From Eledone cirrhosa (lineage: Eukaryota; Mollusca; Cephalopoda; Octopoda; Eledonidae): 64,000 bases of DNA. Both the position numbers and the translations under genes were made by a program. The DNA is taken from positions 14,960,709-15,024,708 of the forward strand of contig OZ024743.1 of assembly GCA_964016885.1 (NCBI GenBank). The letters run 5' to 3'. Below are positions 11,509-24,500 of this stretch, in pieces; positions within the stretch are counted from its first letter, which is position 1, and each line of letters starts with the position of its first letter. Below the pieces are notes generated by a model. The model did not search any database. It was not told where the DNA came from and saw only the letters and a list, made by a program, of their open reading frames with translations.

Positions 11509-14500
11509 ATGTCTAATGATAAAATCTCATACCTGATCGGCCGTCACCCGGGTAAAAAAGGGCCGCGTCCCTCAGAGAGGAACCAGAGTGGGGTCGAAAA
11601 ATCAGCTAATGGTTCAAACCTTCCCATCACTACGGAGCTGGACACCTCCCATAACCGGAATACTCCTACTGTTGGCCCTCCATGCTCACCACCAAGAAAT
11701 CCAAAGAAAAAGAGAGAAAAATGGTCAAGGGAAGATAATAAAGAAGTCCTTGAGGCTTTCTACACTGCCATGTACTACCCATCAAATACATCGAATACAG
11801 AACAGACATATATCAACTGGAAAAAGAAACATCCCGAAAACAGAGGCTATATTGACAGTAACAAACTAGCCAATATACGAAGAAATATTGTAAGAAAAAA
11901 GTTACTAACTGATATAGAAATTGATCAGATCAAGCTATTAGCACAAAGTCAGCGAAGGGAAAATGAAACATGTGTCAGTGAAAACGAGGTAAACTGTAAC
12001 ACTTCGAACCCCAGGGTTGGGGCGGAATCACTGGCAACAGAACAAATTAAAGAAAGGATCGAAAAAGTGGAGGGAGTGCATGCTCAGGATGAAACTCCAA
12101 ATGAAAATAATGAGATCGTAAATAATAAAGAAATGAATGAGAATGAACTTGCCAACTTGAAGGATGAAATTATGATCGAATGGATGAAAATGAAAGAATC
12201 TAACATGGGGCAACGAGACACCCTCCCTAAGATCCAGAACTCCAAACAGAACCAAAAGATAATACACAAGACTAACATAATTCTCAAAAACATTATCATC
12301 ACAAACAAACTAAACATTACTGATTTAAATCATATCTATTATGCATCGGCTAAAGTCACCACTCACTTATGTGGAGTGAAGATGAAAAAACAAAGGAATT
12401 CCCACAAGAAATCTACTTGGCAAGAGAACATCAATCGCCAAATAAACCTTCTCCGATCTGACATAGAAATTTTAACAAACTATAAAGTAGGTGAACATGT
12501 TAAAGAAACTAAACTTAGAAATTAGAAAAAAAAGTACAGTATAAAATCAACAAGTGACATAGACATGCTGATAGAAATAATCAAACAAAAAGTGTCGGCC
12601 AAAGCTGCTCGTATAAGGCGCTTTGAAAAACGATCTAGATTCTATAAGGAAAATAATATGTTCAAAAACAACCAAAGAAACTTCTACAGAAAAATTGGTA
12701 AGTCAACAATAACTGCTAAATCAATACCACCCAAGGAGGAAGTGCAAGAATTCTGGGAAAAGATCTGGGTCGAAGAAAAAGTTCATAACATACATGCCAC
12801 ATGGATAGACAGACAAATAAAAGATACAGCTCATTTTGAGGAACAAATATGTGAAAATATAACAGTTGAACAATTGCGCTTGGCTCTAAGAAAAACCAGC
12901 AAATGGAAATCCCCAGGAAAAGACAAAATACAAAACTTTTGGATAAATGCCTTCACAGAGTCTCATGAGCTGTTAGCCCTACTTTACAATGAAATAGTTA
13001 AGGAGCCAGAAAAGATACCATCATGGCTAGTTAACGGCATTATATTCCTGCTTCTGAAGAATGATGAGACAAACAATCCCCAAAATTACAGACCGATAAC
13101 TTGCTTGACCACAATGTATAAAATGTTAACATCAGTCCTAACTGAATACACATATGACCACCTGATAACAAATGACCTATTTCCCATTGAGCAGAAAGGG
13201 TGTAAACGAGGCTCATATGGCTGTAAGGATCAGCTTCTAGTTAACAAAATGATACTGAAGATTGTCATAATAGACACAAAAATCTATCGATTGCTTGGAT
13301 AGATTATAAAAAAGCATTCGATAGTTTGCCACACAGTTGGATTGAAAAATGTTTAGAGATTTTCAAAATAACCCCCGTTGTCAGGAGGTTTTTGTCATTC
13401 AGTATGAAGACATGGAAAACGACACTCCTTTTGAGTAGTGAAACAAAATCACTGGAAGCTGGAGAAGTTAATATTAATTGTGGAATTTTTCAGGGTGACT
13501 CTTTATCACCGCTTTTATTCTGCATCGCGCTTATACCATTAAGTAAAATGCTCAATGAAACAAAACATGGATATAAAGTCTATGACAAAACCATTAATCA
13601 CCTGTTCTACTTGGATGACCTGAAACTATTTGCAAAAAATGATGAACAATTGCAAGGTCTATTATCCACTGTGAATCAGTTCAGTGATGACATTAAAATG
13701 GAGTTTGGACTAGATAAATGCGCCAAAGCAACGTTCACCAGAGGAAAGCTGCTGAAGAGTTCAGACATTAATCTTGATCGGGGGAACGTGATAAGAGAAC
13801 TTGATCAAGAAAAAATTTACAAATATCTAGGTGTTTGTGAAGGAGACGGAATCAAGCACTCGACAATGAGGGAAAGGATAAGGAAGGAATGTTACCGCAG
13901 AGTCAGAGCAATCTTAAGAACAGAATTGAATGCAAGGAATAGGATCGATGCCATAAACACGCTTGCCCTACCAGTAGTAACCTACAGTTACAATGTCATC
14001 AACTGGTCAAGCACAGAGATCCGTAGGCTCGATACAAAAATTCGAAAATTCTTAACCATGCACAGAATGCATCACCCTAAGGCAGATATAGATAGAATAT
14101 ATCTCCCTAGAAAAGAAGGAGGACGTGGGTTAATCCAGTTAGACATTGCGTTGAAAACTGCAACAATTGGATTATCTACATTTCTAAGGGAATCACATGG
14201 TTGGATGATCAAACTCGTTTTGAAACACGAAAGAATCAAAAGATCATATTCCATTACAAAAGATGCACAAAGATACAGTAATGGACTACAAATTTCAGAA
14301 GTCCCATTAACTGCTGAAATGGAAAACACAGAAAAAGCAAAGCAGGTAAAAGTAACTGCAAAGAAAGAACTGCTACAGAAACTGGCTAAGAAATGGCAAG
14401 AAAAGCCTCTGTATGGAAAATACCCAGAGCGAGCTAACAATCCTGATGTTGACAAAACTTTAACTCATCAGTGGTTGGCATCCTCTGGACTGAAATCGGA

Positions 14501-15159
14501 GACTGAAGGACTGATTATATCAGCACAAGATCAGTGTCTGCCAACAAAAAATTACCAAGCCAACATAATAAAAAATGGATACAGCCCATTATGCCGTGTA
14601 TGCAAAAAAACAACCAGAGACCATTGACCATATAATTTCAATGTGCAGTCCTATAGCTCCAACCGAATACCTAAACAGGCATGACAGAGCTGCACAATAC
14701 ATACATTGGATAATGTGTAAGCATTTTGACCTGCCCCATCAAAAGAATTGGTGGGAGCATCAACCACCTACCATACTTGAAAAAGATCACATCTCAAACT
14801 TGTGGAACTTTAGCATCCAAACAGACCGAAAAATAGATGCATATAGACCTGATATAATATTGAAGGACTTTAAAAAGAGGGTATGCCTGCTAATTGATAT
14901 GTCTGTTCCAATAGACAAGAATGTATCTATAAAAACATTTGAAAAATTGAGCAAGTATAAGGACCTGGAGATAGAAATTGGAAACATGTGGGAATTGAGA
15001 ACTAAAACAATACCAGTGGTTGTAGGCGCTCTGGGAATGATACCTAAGGCGTCTAATGATTACTTATCGCAAATCCCAGGAAACCCGCGTATAGGAGAAA
15101 TACAAAAGATAGTACTAATGGGAACTGCCCATATACTAAGGAAGATTCTGTCAATATAA
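11509..15159 (+). pseudogene. Dong/R4-like ORF, broken copy (A1)
   Basis: Homologue of the intact 1216-codon frame at 41286-44936, with the same domain order: Myb-like N-terminus, RT, CCHC motif and restriction-like nuclease. Three lesions are visible by direct comparison. A nonsense codon TAG lies at 12523-12525, where A2 has TTG. One G is missing near 13256, in the segment before the catalytic D of the first RT motif. One extra A is present in an A run near 14606-14612, which shifts the frame just before the CCHC motif and is resolved in the last segment. The first RT aspartate block and the Y-LDD-type motif remain (YLDD here, YMDD in A2). It cannot make a full protein. Confidence 0.93.
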
Positions 15160-15467
15160 GTACATCACAAGTCTAAACACTAAAGATGCATGTGTGAGTA
15201 TGTATGTTCTTCCTTGAACATGGCGGACCTTGTTGTCTCTTGAGGTCACTGGTTGTGACTTGGTGATAACTCGTATGAACATAAAGCAAGATAAATGCAA
15301 CTGTAATAATAATAATCAATATAAGTACATTACAAGTCTAAACACTAAAGATGCATGTGTGAGTATGTATGTTCTTTCTTGAACATGGCGGACCTTGTTG
15401 TCTCTTGAGGTCACTGGTTGTGACTTGGTGATAACTCGTATAAACATAAAGCAAGATAAATGCAACT

Positions 15468-15470
<3 letters not shown>
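15154..15470 (+). repeat. Duplicated LINE 3' end
   Basis: The last codons and 3' UTR of copy A1 (15154-15315) are followed directly, after a short (AAT) tract, by a second near-identical 3' end (15316-15470). The simplest reading is a second, very short 5'-truncated insertion of the same family into the AAT tail of the first copy. Unequal exchange or slippage could also produce it. Confidence 0.85.

Positions 15471-15508
<38 letters not shown>
15471..15508. repeat. (AAT)n junction between two LINEs
   Basis: About a dozen AAT triplets join the 3' tail of the + strand Dong/R4-like copy to the 3' tail of the minus-strand Tx1-like element. The two 3' ends face each other across this tract. Confidence 0.9.
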
Positions 15509-15510
<2 letters not shown>

Positions 15511-15770
15511 TTTCTTTATTAACCACAAGGGTTTACATAAAGTAGACATTAAGGACAGTGCAGGACAATGCAGGACGGTACAAATGGGCATTTCTGCGTG
15601 TAAAAAAACAAAAACAGAGGATGTAACAAAAATAACAATGAAAATAACAATGAAAAATTCCCCAATAGGGGGGAGACTTCGGAGGGACATTTGTGGAGAA
15701 AGCCCAGTAAAAAGCCACAATGACCCTGACCACCAAGGCAAGTGCCCTCTCCCAGTTTTCCACCTTTAGT

Positions 15771-18700
15771 TTACAGATATATACTCAGAGTCGGCCCATT
15801 CACTCGGGCCATTCTTGCTTCTCTCACCCATCTTTCAACAAAATGCTGGGAAGAGAGCACTTCCTTCTCTACTCTGATTTTCCTTTTCAAATGAAATTTG
15901 AAAAAGTCAATCAGAGCATCACCGAAGAGGTAAGTGCTCGTCTTCAGCCCTTTCAAACGTGTCCACCATACTATCTCTTTCGCCATGGCCACCAGACAGA
16001 TAAAAACTGCCTGCCCTTCCCGGCTAAAGGAGGAGGGCGGGGCAATCCTCACGATAGACTCAGATGATAGCTGGATCCGTCCTAAACGCGACAGCAGGTG
16101 TTCGACATAAACCCACAAGTCAGCAATTTTCGGACACTGGACGAGTGCGTGCAGGACGGTTTCGTCGCCCTGCGCGCATCTCGGACATGCCCGGCTGACG
16201 GCACCTCCATGCCTGTAGAGTTTATCCCGAACTGGCAAGGCTCCTCGGTAGCACTGCCAGGCCAGAGATTTCTGGAAGTTGTCCATAGGCCCTGGCCCGA
16301 AAGTTCTTCCGAAGAGATTGGCTAGTTGATTTTCGTCGACGCCTAGAGTTTCCCCAAGTACGTCGTCGCTCTTCCCCTCCACTAATCCTCTATAGAACGC
16401 CGAGGTGGAGTTTCCACCGATCACATTGCCCGATTGGTCGAGGGCTGTGAGCGCCTGAAGACATTCCAGTCTCCAGGCGCTCCCTCTCGGTCTTCGCTTG
16501 ACCCAGGACTGCAGCTCCGTCAAGGAAACGAGCTGGGGAAAAACGCGTCTAGCAAACGGCGATCACACCTGATCACCGTCGAGGAAGAGGTGGAGATGTC
16601 GTAGCCTGAGCGCGTGCCTGCGCATCATCAGCCACGGCATGCCCAGCCCTCCACGTAGCGGGTGTTGACAACAGATGGACCGCCTGACCATCGGAGCACG
16701 TCCCTTCCACAAAAAGCGAAAGAGCAAACGCTCCAGCGCAGTCAGGCGAGGCTTAGGACAAGGTACGACGGTTAGGCGGTAGCAGATAACAGACGCGATG
16801 TACGCGTTAGCCACCTCCGCTCGACCTTTCAGGGATAGCTTCCTCTCCGCCCATTTCTGGGTGAGAGAAGCCACCCTGCTCGTCACCTCGTCCCAGTTTT
16901 TGTCCGTCTGGAGGTCCGGACCGAACCAGACCCCTAGCAATTTAACCGGTCCGTCCGTCCAGCGCCCGACGACGCTGTTGGACGGCATGGACCTGCCTCT
17001 CCAGGTGCCGAGCTGCAGGCCCACTGACTTTTCCTGGTTGATCATTGCTCCTGTCACCGCTTCGTATTCTCTTAGTGTAGTGCCGATCGCCTCGATGTGT
17101 TTGGCGTTCGACACCACTACGGTGACATCGTCCGCATATGCTGACACGGATCTTCCGCATCCTAGTTCGCGTGGGACTCCCCTCAACGTCTCCAGTTTGT
17201 GCAGTAATGGCTCGAGAGTCAATACGTACAAGAGGGACGAGAGGGGACATCTTGGCGGACCGAGCGCATGATGTTGAACGGTTCCGACAGGTGACCGTTC
17301 ACTCTTACCACAGAGCAGATGTCGCTGTGCATGGCAGCGATCCAGCCTCTGAAGACGGGCCCAAAGCCAGCCGCCCTCAGGACTGCCGCTAGGTAACGAT
17401 GGTCGACCCTATCGAAAGCTTTCGACTGATCTAAATTGATCAAGGACCCACCCGTGCCAGGTTCCCTAGCTACCCTCTCTACGATGTATCGCATGAGGTG
17501 GAGGTTGTCGTGGATGGATCTGTCGGGAATGGCGCATGTCTGCGCCTCTCCCACCAGACCACCAACGACAAGCGCCAACCTCTTTGCTAGCACCTTGGCC
17601 AAAATCTTAAACTCTGTGTTTAGCAGAGTTATGGGCCGGAAATTGTCTATGTTATCCCCCTTGTTCGGATCCTTTCTCAGCAGTGCCACCGCTCCTCGGC
17701 TCACAGAACTGGGAATTCTCCCGTTCTGTTGCCAGTTGCAGTAGACGTCCGCCAAGAGGCCTCCGAACAAGTCTGGCATCTGTACGTAAAGTTCATAGGG
17801 CAGACCATCCAAACCAGGCGATTTACCCCTTGTGCAGCCAGTCATTGCCTCCCGTACTTCAGCGGCTGTTATCGGCTTTTCGCAACACTTCGCCTCAGTG
17901 GCCGAGAGCCGCGGCAGTCCGTCGAGGTAGACACTAAAGTCCATCCCTCTACCCGGCCCCCCGCTGCCCCCGAACAGCTGAGCGAAGTGTCGCTGAAAAG
18001 CTTCACACATTTGCCCGGGATCGAGTAGCATGCGCCCGTCGTGGTCCACCAAAGACCGGATCGTGGCTTTGTTGCCACGACGCGCCTCCGCCACTCGGGC
18101 CCATTGAACGGCTTTCGTCCCCTCGTGTCTGAGAGCACGCACCCTAGCTCTGACAACGCAGCCTTCGTGCTTTGCATTGAAGAATTGGTCAAGGGCCAAT
18201 TTCGCCGCAAGCACGTCGGTCGCAATGCCTTTGCTAAGCGCCTCGTCTAATTTTCTAACTAGTTCTCCCTCTGCTCTATTTTTCTCTATTGCTAAAGCCT
18301 TACTAAACCTAATCGATTCTATTCTAATCGCTCTTTTCAGAGCAAACCACCACTTGTTGTTGACGATGGCCCCCCGTCAACGCCCGCTTAACTAGTTCGC
18401 TAATCCGGTCTCTGTAGGCCTTGCGCGCTGGTAAGGACGCGTTTAGCTTCCAGTAGCCGGGTCCTCGTCTATGAAGCCTATCTAAGTCAAGCACACAGGT
18501 CACGAATTTGTGGTCCGTGTAGCTGACTATCTTGAATTGTGGACAGCCTATGCTAGACCTATCTATTTCCCTACAAAATACTCTATCTAGATATGATCTG
18601 GATGACCCTATGCGGTTTGTCCAAGTCCACATTGGCACATTCGGGAAATCCAATCGGTACCTGTCAGACAGTTCAAAACGCCTGAGCAGGTTGGTGAGGC

Positions 18701-19190
18701 TCTTGCACCCTCCACCCCTATCCGCTAATCCCACACAGTCCCAGCGTGCATCTAAGATCCCGTTCCAGTCGCCCACTAACACTAAAGAGCGGGACGTTCC
18801 AAGAAAGGTCTCCAGACGCCGGAAGAAATCAGGCCGCCCTGCTCCTGTCGGGGCATAGACGGCCACTAGCCTGAAAGCTTGCCCGTCTCCGCTGGTCACG
18901 TCCAGCACCACCAGCTTACCCTCTGGGTCCAGGAAGATGGCCCGTATGGCGAGATCCAAACCTCTCCGAAAAAGCACAGCAACTCCTCCACCCGATCCAG
19001 GACGGCTGGGAGATGCGTACACATCGTAGCCGCCGAAGATCGGTGCGAAGGCCCGTGCTTCGGAGATTCTGGTCTCGCTGATGGCCACTACATCTATGTT
19101 TAGTGACCTGAGGTCGTTGAGCAGGTGACCCTGCTTCCATGACGACCCCAAGCCACGCGCATTTATGCTGCCTATTCTGAGTGAGGTCAT
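15771..19190 (-). pseudogene. Tx1-like ORF2: APE endonuclease, RT, CCHC (broken)
   Basis: About 1135 codons when compared with copy 2. The endonuclease (first about 220 residues) shows SINARG, ISETR, GDWNG and YTDH motifs. The RT follows with NFRPITLLN, INLDQSKAFDRVDH, 'RQ' plus a shifted GCPLS block, and SAYADD. The C-terminus has C-x2-C-x8-H-x4-C (CPRC to LVQC). Lesions relative to copy 2 are one extra C in the C run at 18370-18375, one missing C near 17250, and a W-to-stop change (TGA) at 16563-16565. The ATG at 19190 was chosen because it lies 35 bp after the ORF1 stop and precedes the conserved start TSLRIGSINARG. Replication-competent protein cannot be made from this copy. Confidence 0.92.
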
Positions 19191-19225
19191 GTTTAAAATA
19201 GAGTGGAAAAGATGGGAAAGACCAC

Positions 19226-21322
19226 TTACCGTACTTTTGGTAGAGGAGGGATGGTTTTTACATCCCTTTTCACTTGATCGTCTGGTGAAGGGACCGTTGA
19301 ATCGTCCCTTCGGCTGGTCGTCGGCTCTTCTAAGAGAATGTCTGAATATACTCTTCGATTGATGGTTCCTCCTAGGTCCCTGAAATCACCAACTGCGTTG
19401 GGGAATTTCGTTTTAATGTTTGTGTATTGTTTCTGTGCTATTTTTAACAGTCTTATGTTAGTTGGTGTTTTGATTGGTGCTGGTATTATGTAGTCCTGTT
19501 GTGAAATGTCTGTGTGTTCAATTATGTAAGTCATTAGTTTCTTGTTGTGTGTGTTTATTGCCGTGCATTTGTTTTTTTGGGGGTGGGGTGTGGTTCTGCT
19601 ATTTTCTTGTCGTTGTTGCTGGGTGTGTGTGTTTTGTTGTTGTGTTTGCGATGTTGGTGCTTGTGGTGGTGGTGTTGAAGGTGTTGTTGGCGGTGGGGTT
19701 GTCGCCGGTGGTGATGGTGGTGCTGGTGTGGGTGGTGATGGTGTTGGTGGTGTTGCTGCTGTGGGTCTCTTTGCAGTAGACTTTACCCTTTTCTCATTTC
19801 TTTCCTCCCTTTTCAAAGGCGACGATGCGCTGCTTCTGCGTTTGTGCCTTCTTGCGACCTTTTGCCATCCCTCTCCCACCTCACACTCCATGTCTGATTC
19901 TGTAAGGTCGGGGAGGGGTACCAGCTCCACTCTTTCACTTGTTGTTGTTGGTGATGTTTGCACTGGAGTCTCTGTTGCAGCTGCATTTGGTATTGCTGTT
20001 GTTGTTGTTAATATTTCCACTGCTGCTGCTGTCTTTGATTTCCGTGGCGTGGGTATGGGTGCCACGGATCTATCGTTCCTGGTTGCCGCTTGTCCTGTTG
20101 CTGGTAGCCGTGGAGCCGGATTCGGAAGGAGGGGGGTTTTCTCCTTTCTCAGGGTCTTCTCGTTGCAGAAGGCCCTGAGGTGAGTCTTCGATCCACAGCG
20201 AAAGCATTTCGGGCGTTTGCCCTCAACACTTATGGGCAGTTGAGTGCCGTTATCGAAGTCTATCACATCCGGGATAGCTTCGATGCACTCCTGGTTGGTT
20301 TGGATTAGCATCTCAATGGAGGAGCCGACCCAATCTTCTCTTACTTTTTTCTGTACTTGCAGTACAGTTGTTTTGTCCTCGATTCCGACGAGGACAGACG
20401 CGGCCAGCCAAGAAGGGGTCATTCCGGGGGGGACGTGGGTCAGTTTGACCCTCACAATTTTTTGCCCGCAGTAGGAGGGCACCAACACCATTTCCTCGCT
20501 TCTTAGGGTCACTACTGATTGGGCCTTTGCCTCCTGGGGTGTGGCAAAAAGTACGTCTACGGTGGCGTATTTTTTGCCTCGGGTGATGTGCGTTTTCCGC
20601 TGCCACACAGACCCCAAGGCTTTTTGTATTTGGGCCTCTGTGGCTCTTTCCACCCTACGGGATTTTGTACTTACTGTACGGTACGTAACCGTACAGTGCT
20701 CTTGGGTTTCGAAAAAACTTTTCGCTGCCTTGCAGATTGCTCGGTGTCCGTTCTTTGTCACCATCTTCTTCGCTTCCTCTAATTCCTCATTTGTTATGAG
20801 GATTGTTTCCAAGTTTTTCGCAATACCTGCAAATGAGATTGGTTTTTCTCTGCTGTTGTTGTTGTCGTCAGAGCTGCTGGTACTTTTGTTGTTGCTGCAG
20901 GTACTACGACTACTGCCTCCGCCGCTGTTGCTGTGGTTGTTGTTGGTGTTGCTGCTGCTAATGCTGTTGTTGTTTATGCTGCTGGTGATGCTGTTGCGGC
21001 TGCTACTGTTGTTTTCATTGTCACTGTTGCTGTTGTTATTACGGCTGCTACTTCTATTATTCCTGACGTCAGACGAATGAACTGGGTTTTCGTATTTCCG
21101 GCACACCTGTTTCGTCGCTGTCGTCGTCGTCGTGGAGAAACCTTGCACGCTTTGCACGAGACTTTTCTTTTCTTTCGTCGCTTGCGAAAGAGAAGGGAGG
21201 GAGAGAGACACATTTAAAGAAGGGAGGGAGAGAGACAATCTTCTCTCTGCTGTAGTGATGATTGAGGAAGAAGAAGACGGAATGAGTGGGAGTGACGTAT
21301 GAAATTTCTTCTTCGTAGCCAT
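19226..21322 (-). CDS. Tx1-like ORF1 (gag-like, zinc knuckle), open frame
   Basis: A 698-residue open frame. Residues 15-155 are low complexity, rich in serine and asparagine (TTG/CTG repeats on the + strand). Residues about 160-360 form a conserved globular region similar to the RNA-binding part of other LINE ORF1 proteins, possibly RRM-like. A zinc knuckle C-x2-C-x4-H-x4-C (CFRCGSKTHLRAFC) lies near residue 372-386, and the tail is proline- and threonine-rich. It should bind element RNA and form the RNP with ORF2. It is intact here, whereas copy 2 has stops; the neighbouring ORF2 in this copy is broken. The start is the first ATG after a short 5' UTR, at the same place in copy 2. Confidence 0.85.
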   Translation of the reverse strand: MATKKKFHTSLPLIPSSSSSIITTAERRLSLSLPSLNVSLSLPSLSQATKEKKSLVQSVQGFSTTTTTATKQVCRKYENPVHSSDVRNNRSSSRNNNSNSDNENNSSSRNSITSSINNNSISSSNTNNNHSNSGGGSSRSTCSNNKSTSSSDDNNNSREKPISFAGIAKNLETILITNEELEEAKKMVTKNGHRAICKAAKSFFETQEHCTVTYRTVSTKSRRVERATEAQIQKALGSVWQRKTHITRGKKYATVDVLFATPQEAKAQSVVTLRSEEMVLVPSYCGQKIVRVKLTHVPPGMTPSWLAASVLVGIEDKTTVLQVQKKVREDWVGSSIEMLIQTNQECIEAIPDVIDFDNGTQLPISVEGKRPKCFRCGSKTHLRAFCNEKTLRKEKTPLLPNPAPRLPATGQAATRNDRSVAPIPTPRKSKTAAAVEILTTTTAIPNAAATETPVQTSPTTTSERVELVPLPDLTESDMECEVGEGWQKVARRHKRRSSASSPLKREERNEKRVKSTAKRPTAATPPTPSPPTPAPPSPPATTPPPTTPSTPPPQAPTSQTQQQNTHTQQQRQENSRTTPHPQKNKCTAINTHNKKLMTYIIEHTDISQQDYIIPAPIKTPTNIRLLKIAQKQYTNIKTKFPNAVGDFRDLGGTINRRVYSDILLEEPTTSRRDDSTVPSPDDQVKRDVKTIPPLPKVR

Positions 21323-21536
21323 GTTGTTTTTTGTTTAAAATGAAATGTTGGGTACAAAACCCCAATAACTGGTTATTCAACCCCGAAGGGCCAAATAACG
21401 GACAGAAAGACCCCTCTCACGAGGAGGAGGGTGTCTTTATCAACAATTTGGTTCAAGTTTTAAACAATTTACAATTGTTTTAACGGTTAAAAATTACTAT
21501 ACCTTACAGAGCCGAGCCTCCGTCAACCATGGCATT

Positions 21537-21556
21537 CAATAATAATAATAATAATA
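21537..21556. repeat. (AAT)n junction
   Basis: Short AAT tract between the 5' end of the minus-strand Tx1-like copy 1 and the 5' flank of the + strand Dong/R4-like copy B. The same 'gcattcaataataat' junction is seen next to Tx1-like copy 2 at 31204. Confidence 0.9.
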
Positions 21557-24500
21557 AAAATGAAGAGAAAAACAAACGGACGGACAGAGAAAGGAAGGGA
21601 AAAACTAAGTCAGACATTCAAACACTACATTACAATGAAACTTATGCTTATTCATTTTTGGGGTTTTTTCTGCCTGTTTATTTGTTTATTTGTTTGGGTT
21701 CGTCTACAGCGTGATAATGCCACACAAAAGTCACGTGGAGTGACGAAAACAACGGAGACAAGTAATTCACCGGTGGTTATGTAACCATACATTCGCCAAT
21801 CCTCGATAAGAGTGTTTACATGTCGAACATAAACAGTTCGAATAACGGTGAAATGGAGACTAGAATGTCATGTGACAGACTCTCACCCAACAGGTGCTCC
21901 CTGGCTCAGCAGCAGAACCAACTGGACGAAAGAATTGAATAGAACTGTTATGCAATGTTACCTGAAGAGTAACCCCAAGGAGAAAGGCTATAGGAAAAGG
22001 ATGCATAACATCTGGAACGAGATTGGCCCATTTAAATTAGATGAACTAAAACTGGCCGGGCAGGCTCCGGTAATAAGAACTAATGGGTGGATAAGCGAGC
22101 TGGAACTGGAGGGACTGGGCAGAGAGATTAGCTTGGAGATGGAGGGTGCAGTATGTCAGGCAAACGAGCCAGTGGGAAATGAAGGTGAAGAGATCCAGAG
22201 AACGGAGGAACCACCCGAAACAGACAATGATCTGAATGCTGAGATTAATAATACCTGGAACAGAGATACGGCCACTGAGGAGATGAATGCTGACGGGCTA
22301 GGACAAGATTTGCTAGATATCCTAAGCTTAGTGGTAGATGAATTGAACAATGATAGTGGGAGACCTATGAACCTAAGATTTTTAGACAGGAAAAAGTTAA
22401 ATGAAACAACAGCTAAGGTAAACAAAGTCAACCCATACCTTGAGGCGAGGAGCCTTCACCAGTGCAACAATATCCTCAATGCAACAACAAATGCGGTGAG
22501 GAAATTACTTGGCATAAAAGCGGGAGGAAACAACAGACAAGAAAGAGCAGATCCTTGGTGGAAGAAACGACTGAGTGGTCAAATCAGAGAAATGAGAAAT
22601 GACATTGGAAAGCTGAATGGGACACTAAAAAACATAGACACTAAAAATAGACTGGAAATAAAGTACAAATCTAGGAGGAAAAAGCTAAATATTATCATAG
22701 AGGAACTGAAGCAATGCATTGTAGCAAAAAGTGCAAAAATCAGGCGATACGAGAAGAGAGTCAGCCAGTATAGACAAAACCGCATGTTCGACAACAACCA
22801 GAAGATGCTGTTTGGACAGCTTGAAGGGAAAGAAAGAGGCAACGACTTGATCCCTGAGGTGGAACAAACTAAAACATTCTGGAGAGGAATATGGGAGCAG
22901 GATGTTAAACATAATGACCAGGCAGTGTGGATTGAGACAGTACATAAGGAGATCAGTGAACAGGCACGCCAACAAACTGATTTGAGTATCACAGTTGAAA
23001 CTCTTAAGGGGCAGGCTAAAAAACTAACCAACTGGAAATCACCTGGCCCAGATGGTGTGCAGGGGTATAGGATTAAAAACATAATATCCCTCACCCGAAA
23101 ATGACAACCATGTTCAATGACTGCTTGATGCCACGTGAGGTACCAGAGTGGTTGACAAAAGGTACCACAGTTCTGATAATGAAAGACCGAATCAAGGGTA
23201 ATGATGTTACCAACTATAGACCTATCACATGTCTGTCCGTAATGTGGAAACTGTTGACAAGCATTATGTCTGAGGAAATCTACCATCACCTCCACACAAA
23301 CAACTTGTTACCGGACGATCAGAAAGGATGCCGAAAGAAGTCACGTGGTACAAAGGACCAGTTACTTATTGATAAGATGGAAATGAGGAATTGCAAGAGA
23401 ATACACACTGGTCTTGTCATGGGATGGATAGACTACAAAAAAGCATTTGACATGGTGCCTCATTCTTGGATCACCAAAAGCCTAGAGATCTTCAAGGTGG
23501 CAGATAACATCAGACAGTTGTTGGGCAAAAGTATGAAGTCCTGGGAAACAGAGTTAACATCACCTGGAGAAACCTTGGGAAGCGTGAAGATCAAGAGAGG
23601 TATCTTCCAGGGAGATAGTCTGTCCCCTCTGTTGTCCGTCCTTGCCCTGATGCCCCTGACCAGTGTACTGCGAAAAGTGAGTGCAGGATACAGGTTGGGA
23701 AAGGGAGGGCTTACCATCAATTACCTCCTCTTCATGGACGATCTTAAGCTCTTCTGGAAGAGTGAGAAGGAGTTGGATGTGCTTGTTGACACTGTCCATA
23801 TTTTCAGCAATGATATATGTATGCAATTTGGTATTAGTAAGTGTGGAGTCATTGTGATGAGGAGGGGTAAGTTGAACAGAAGTAACGGAATCCAGATAAC
23901 AACAGGTGAGATGATAAAAGAAATTGACTCTGAAGAAGGATACAAGTATTTGGGCGTTCTGGAGGCCGATGACATCAAGAACAAAAAAATGAAGGAAGTC
24001 ATAAGAACTGAATACCTTCGAAGAGTAAGGAGCGTATTAAAGTCACATCTGAATAGTAGGAATGCCATAAGTGCAGTAAATTCCCGAGCTGTGTCTATTA
24101 TTAGGTACAGTGCGGGAATTCTGAGATGGAATGTTGCTGAACAAAAAGAAATGGATAGGAAGACTAGGAAGCTATTGACTATCTACGATATGTTCCACAA
24201 GAGGAGTGATGTCGATAGACTCTACTTAAGGAGATCTGAGGATGGAAGAGGTCTTATCAGCATAGAGGACTGTGTTCAGATGGAGAAAAACAACCTACAC
24301 AAATACGTGACTGATAGTAGGGAGCCAATGCTCAGAGCTGTACTGAAGGAGGGGACAATAGGCCAGTGGATGTCCAAGGAGGAAATAACATCAAGGAGAA
24401 AGAGCAGGCTTCAGGAAAAATCCCTTCATAGTACCTTCTTTGAGAAAACTGAATTTAGAGATCCACAGACATGGAACTGGTTGAAAAGAGGAGACCTTAA

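Larger units (their letters stand above)
10399..15470 (+). mobile_element. Dong/R4-like non-LTR retrotransposon, copy A1 (defective)
   Basis: The 5' boundary is set by similarity to copy A2. Both begin at 'gctcccgtaag' (10399 here, 40222 there) and stay alignable through the 5' UTR, one long frame and the 3' UTR to an (AAT)n tail. Small indels in the 5' UTR and the coding lesions show that A1 has decayed more than A2. Its tail (AAT)n tract runs straight into the 3' end of a Tx1-like element in the opposite orientation. Dong elements in insects are known to sit in (TAA)n repeats, and both copies here are bounded by TAA repeats. Confidence 0.88.
15509..21530 (-). mobile_element. Tx1-like (L1-group) non-LTR retrotransposon, copy 1
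   Basis: Minus strand. The 5' end lies near 21530, shared with copy 2 ('ccat', then 'ggttgacggaggctcggctc'). ORF1 is at 21322-19226, a 35-bp spacer follows, and ORF2 is at 19190-15771. The 3' UTR of about 260 bp ends with AATAAA and an (ATT)n tail. Both ends touch (AAT)n/(ATT)n tracts, like copy 2. Assignment to the Tx1/L1 group rests on the APE endonuclease, the 'SAYADD' RT and the C-terminal CCHC of ORF2, and on an ORF1 with a zinc knuckle. The clade has not been tested by phylogeny. Confidence 0.85.

Noticed and set aside
19474..20183. Long + strand frames rich in Val, Leu and Gly over Tx1-like ORF1
   Set aside because: Shadow frames opposite the Ser/Asn/Pro-rich coding strand. The minus-strand frame has the zinc knuckle and is conserved in copy 2.
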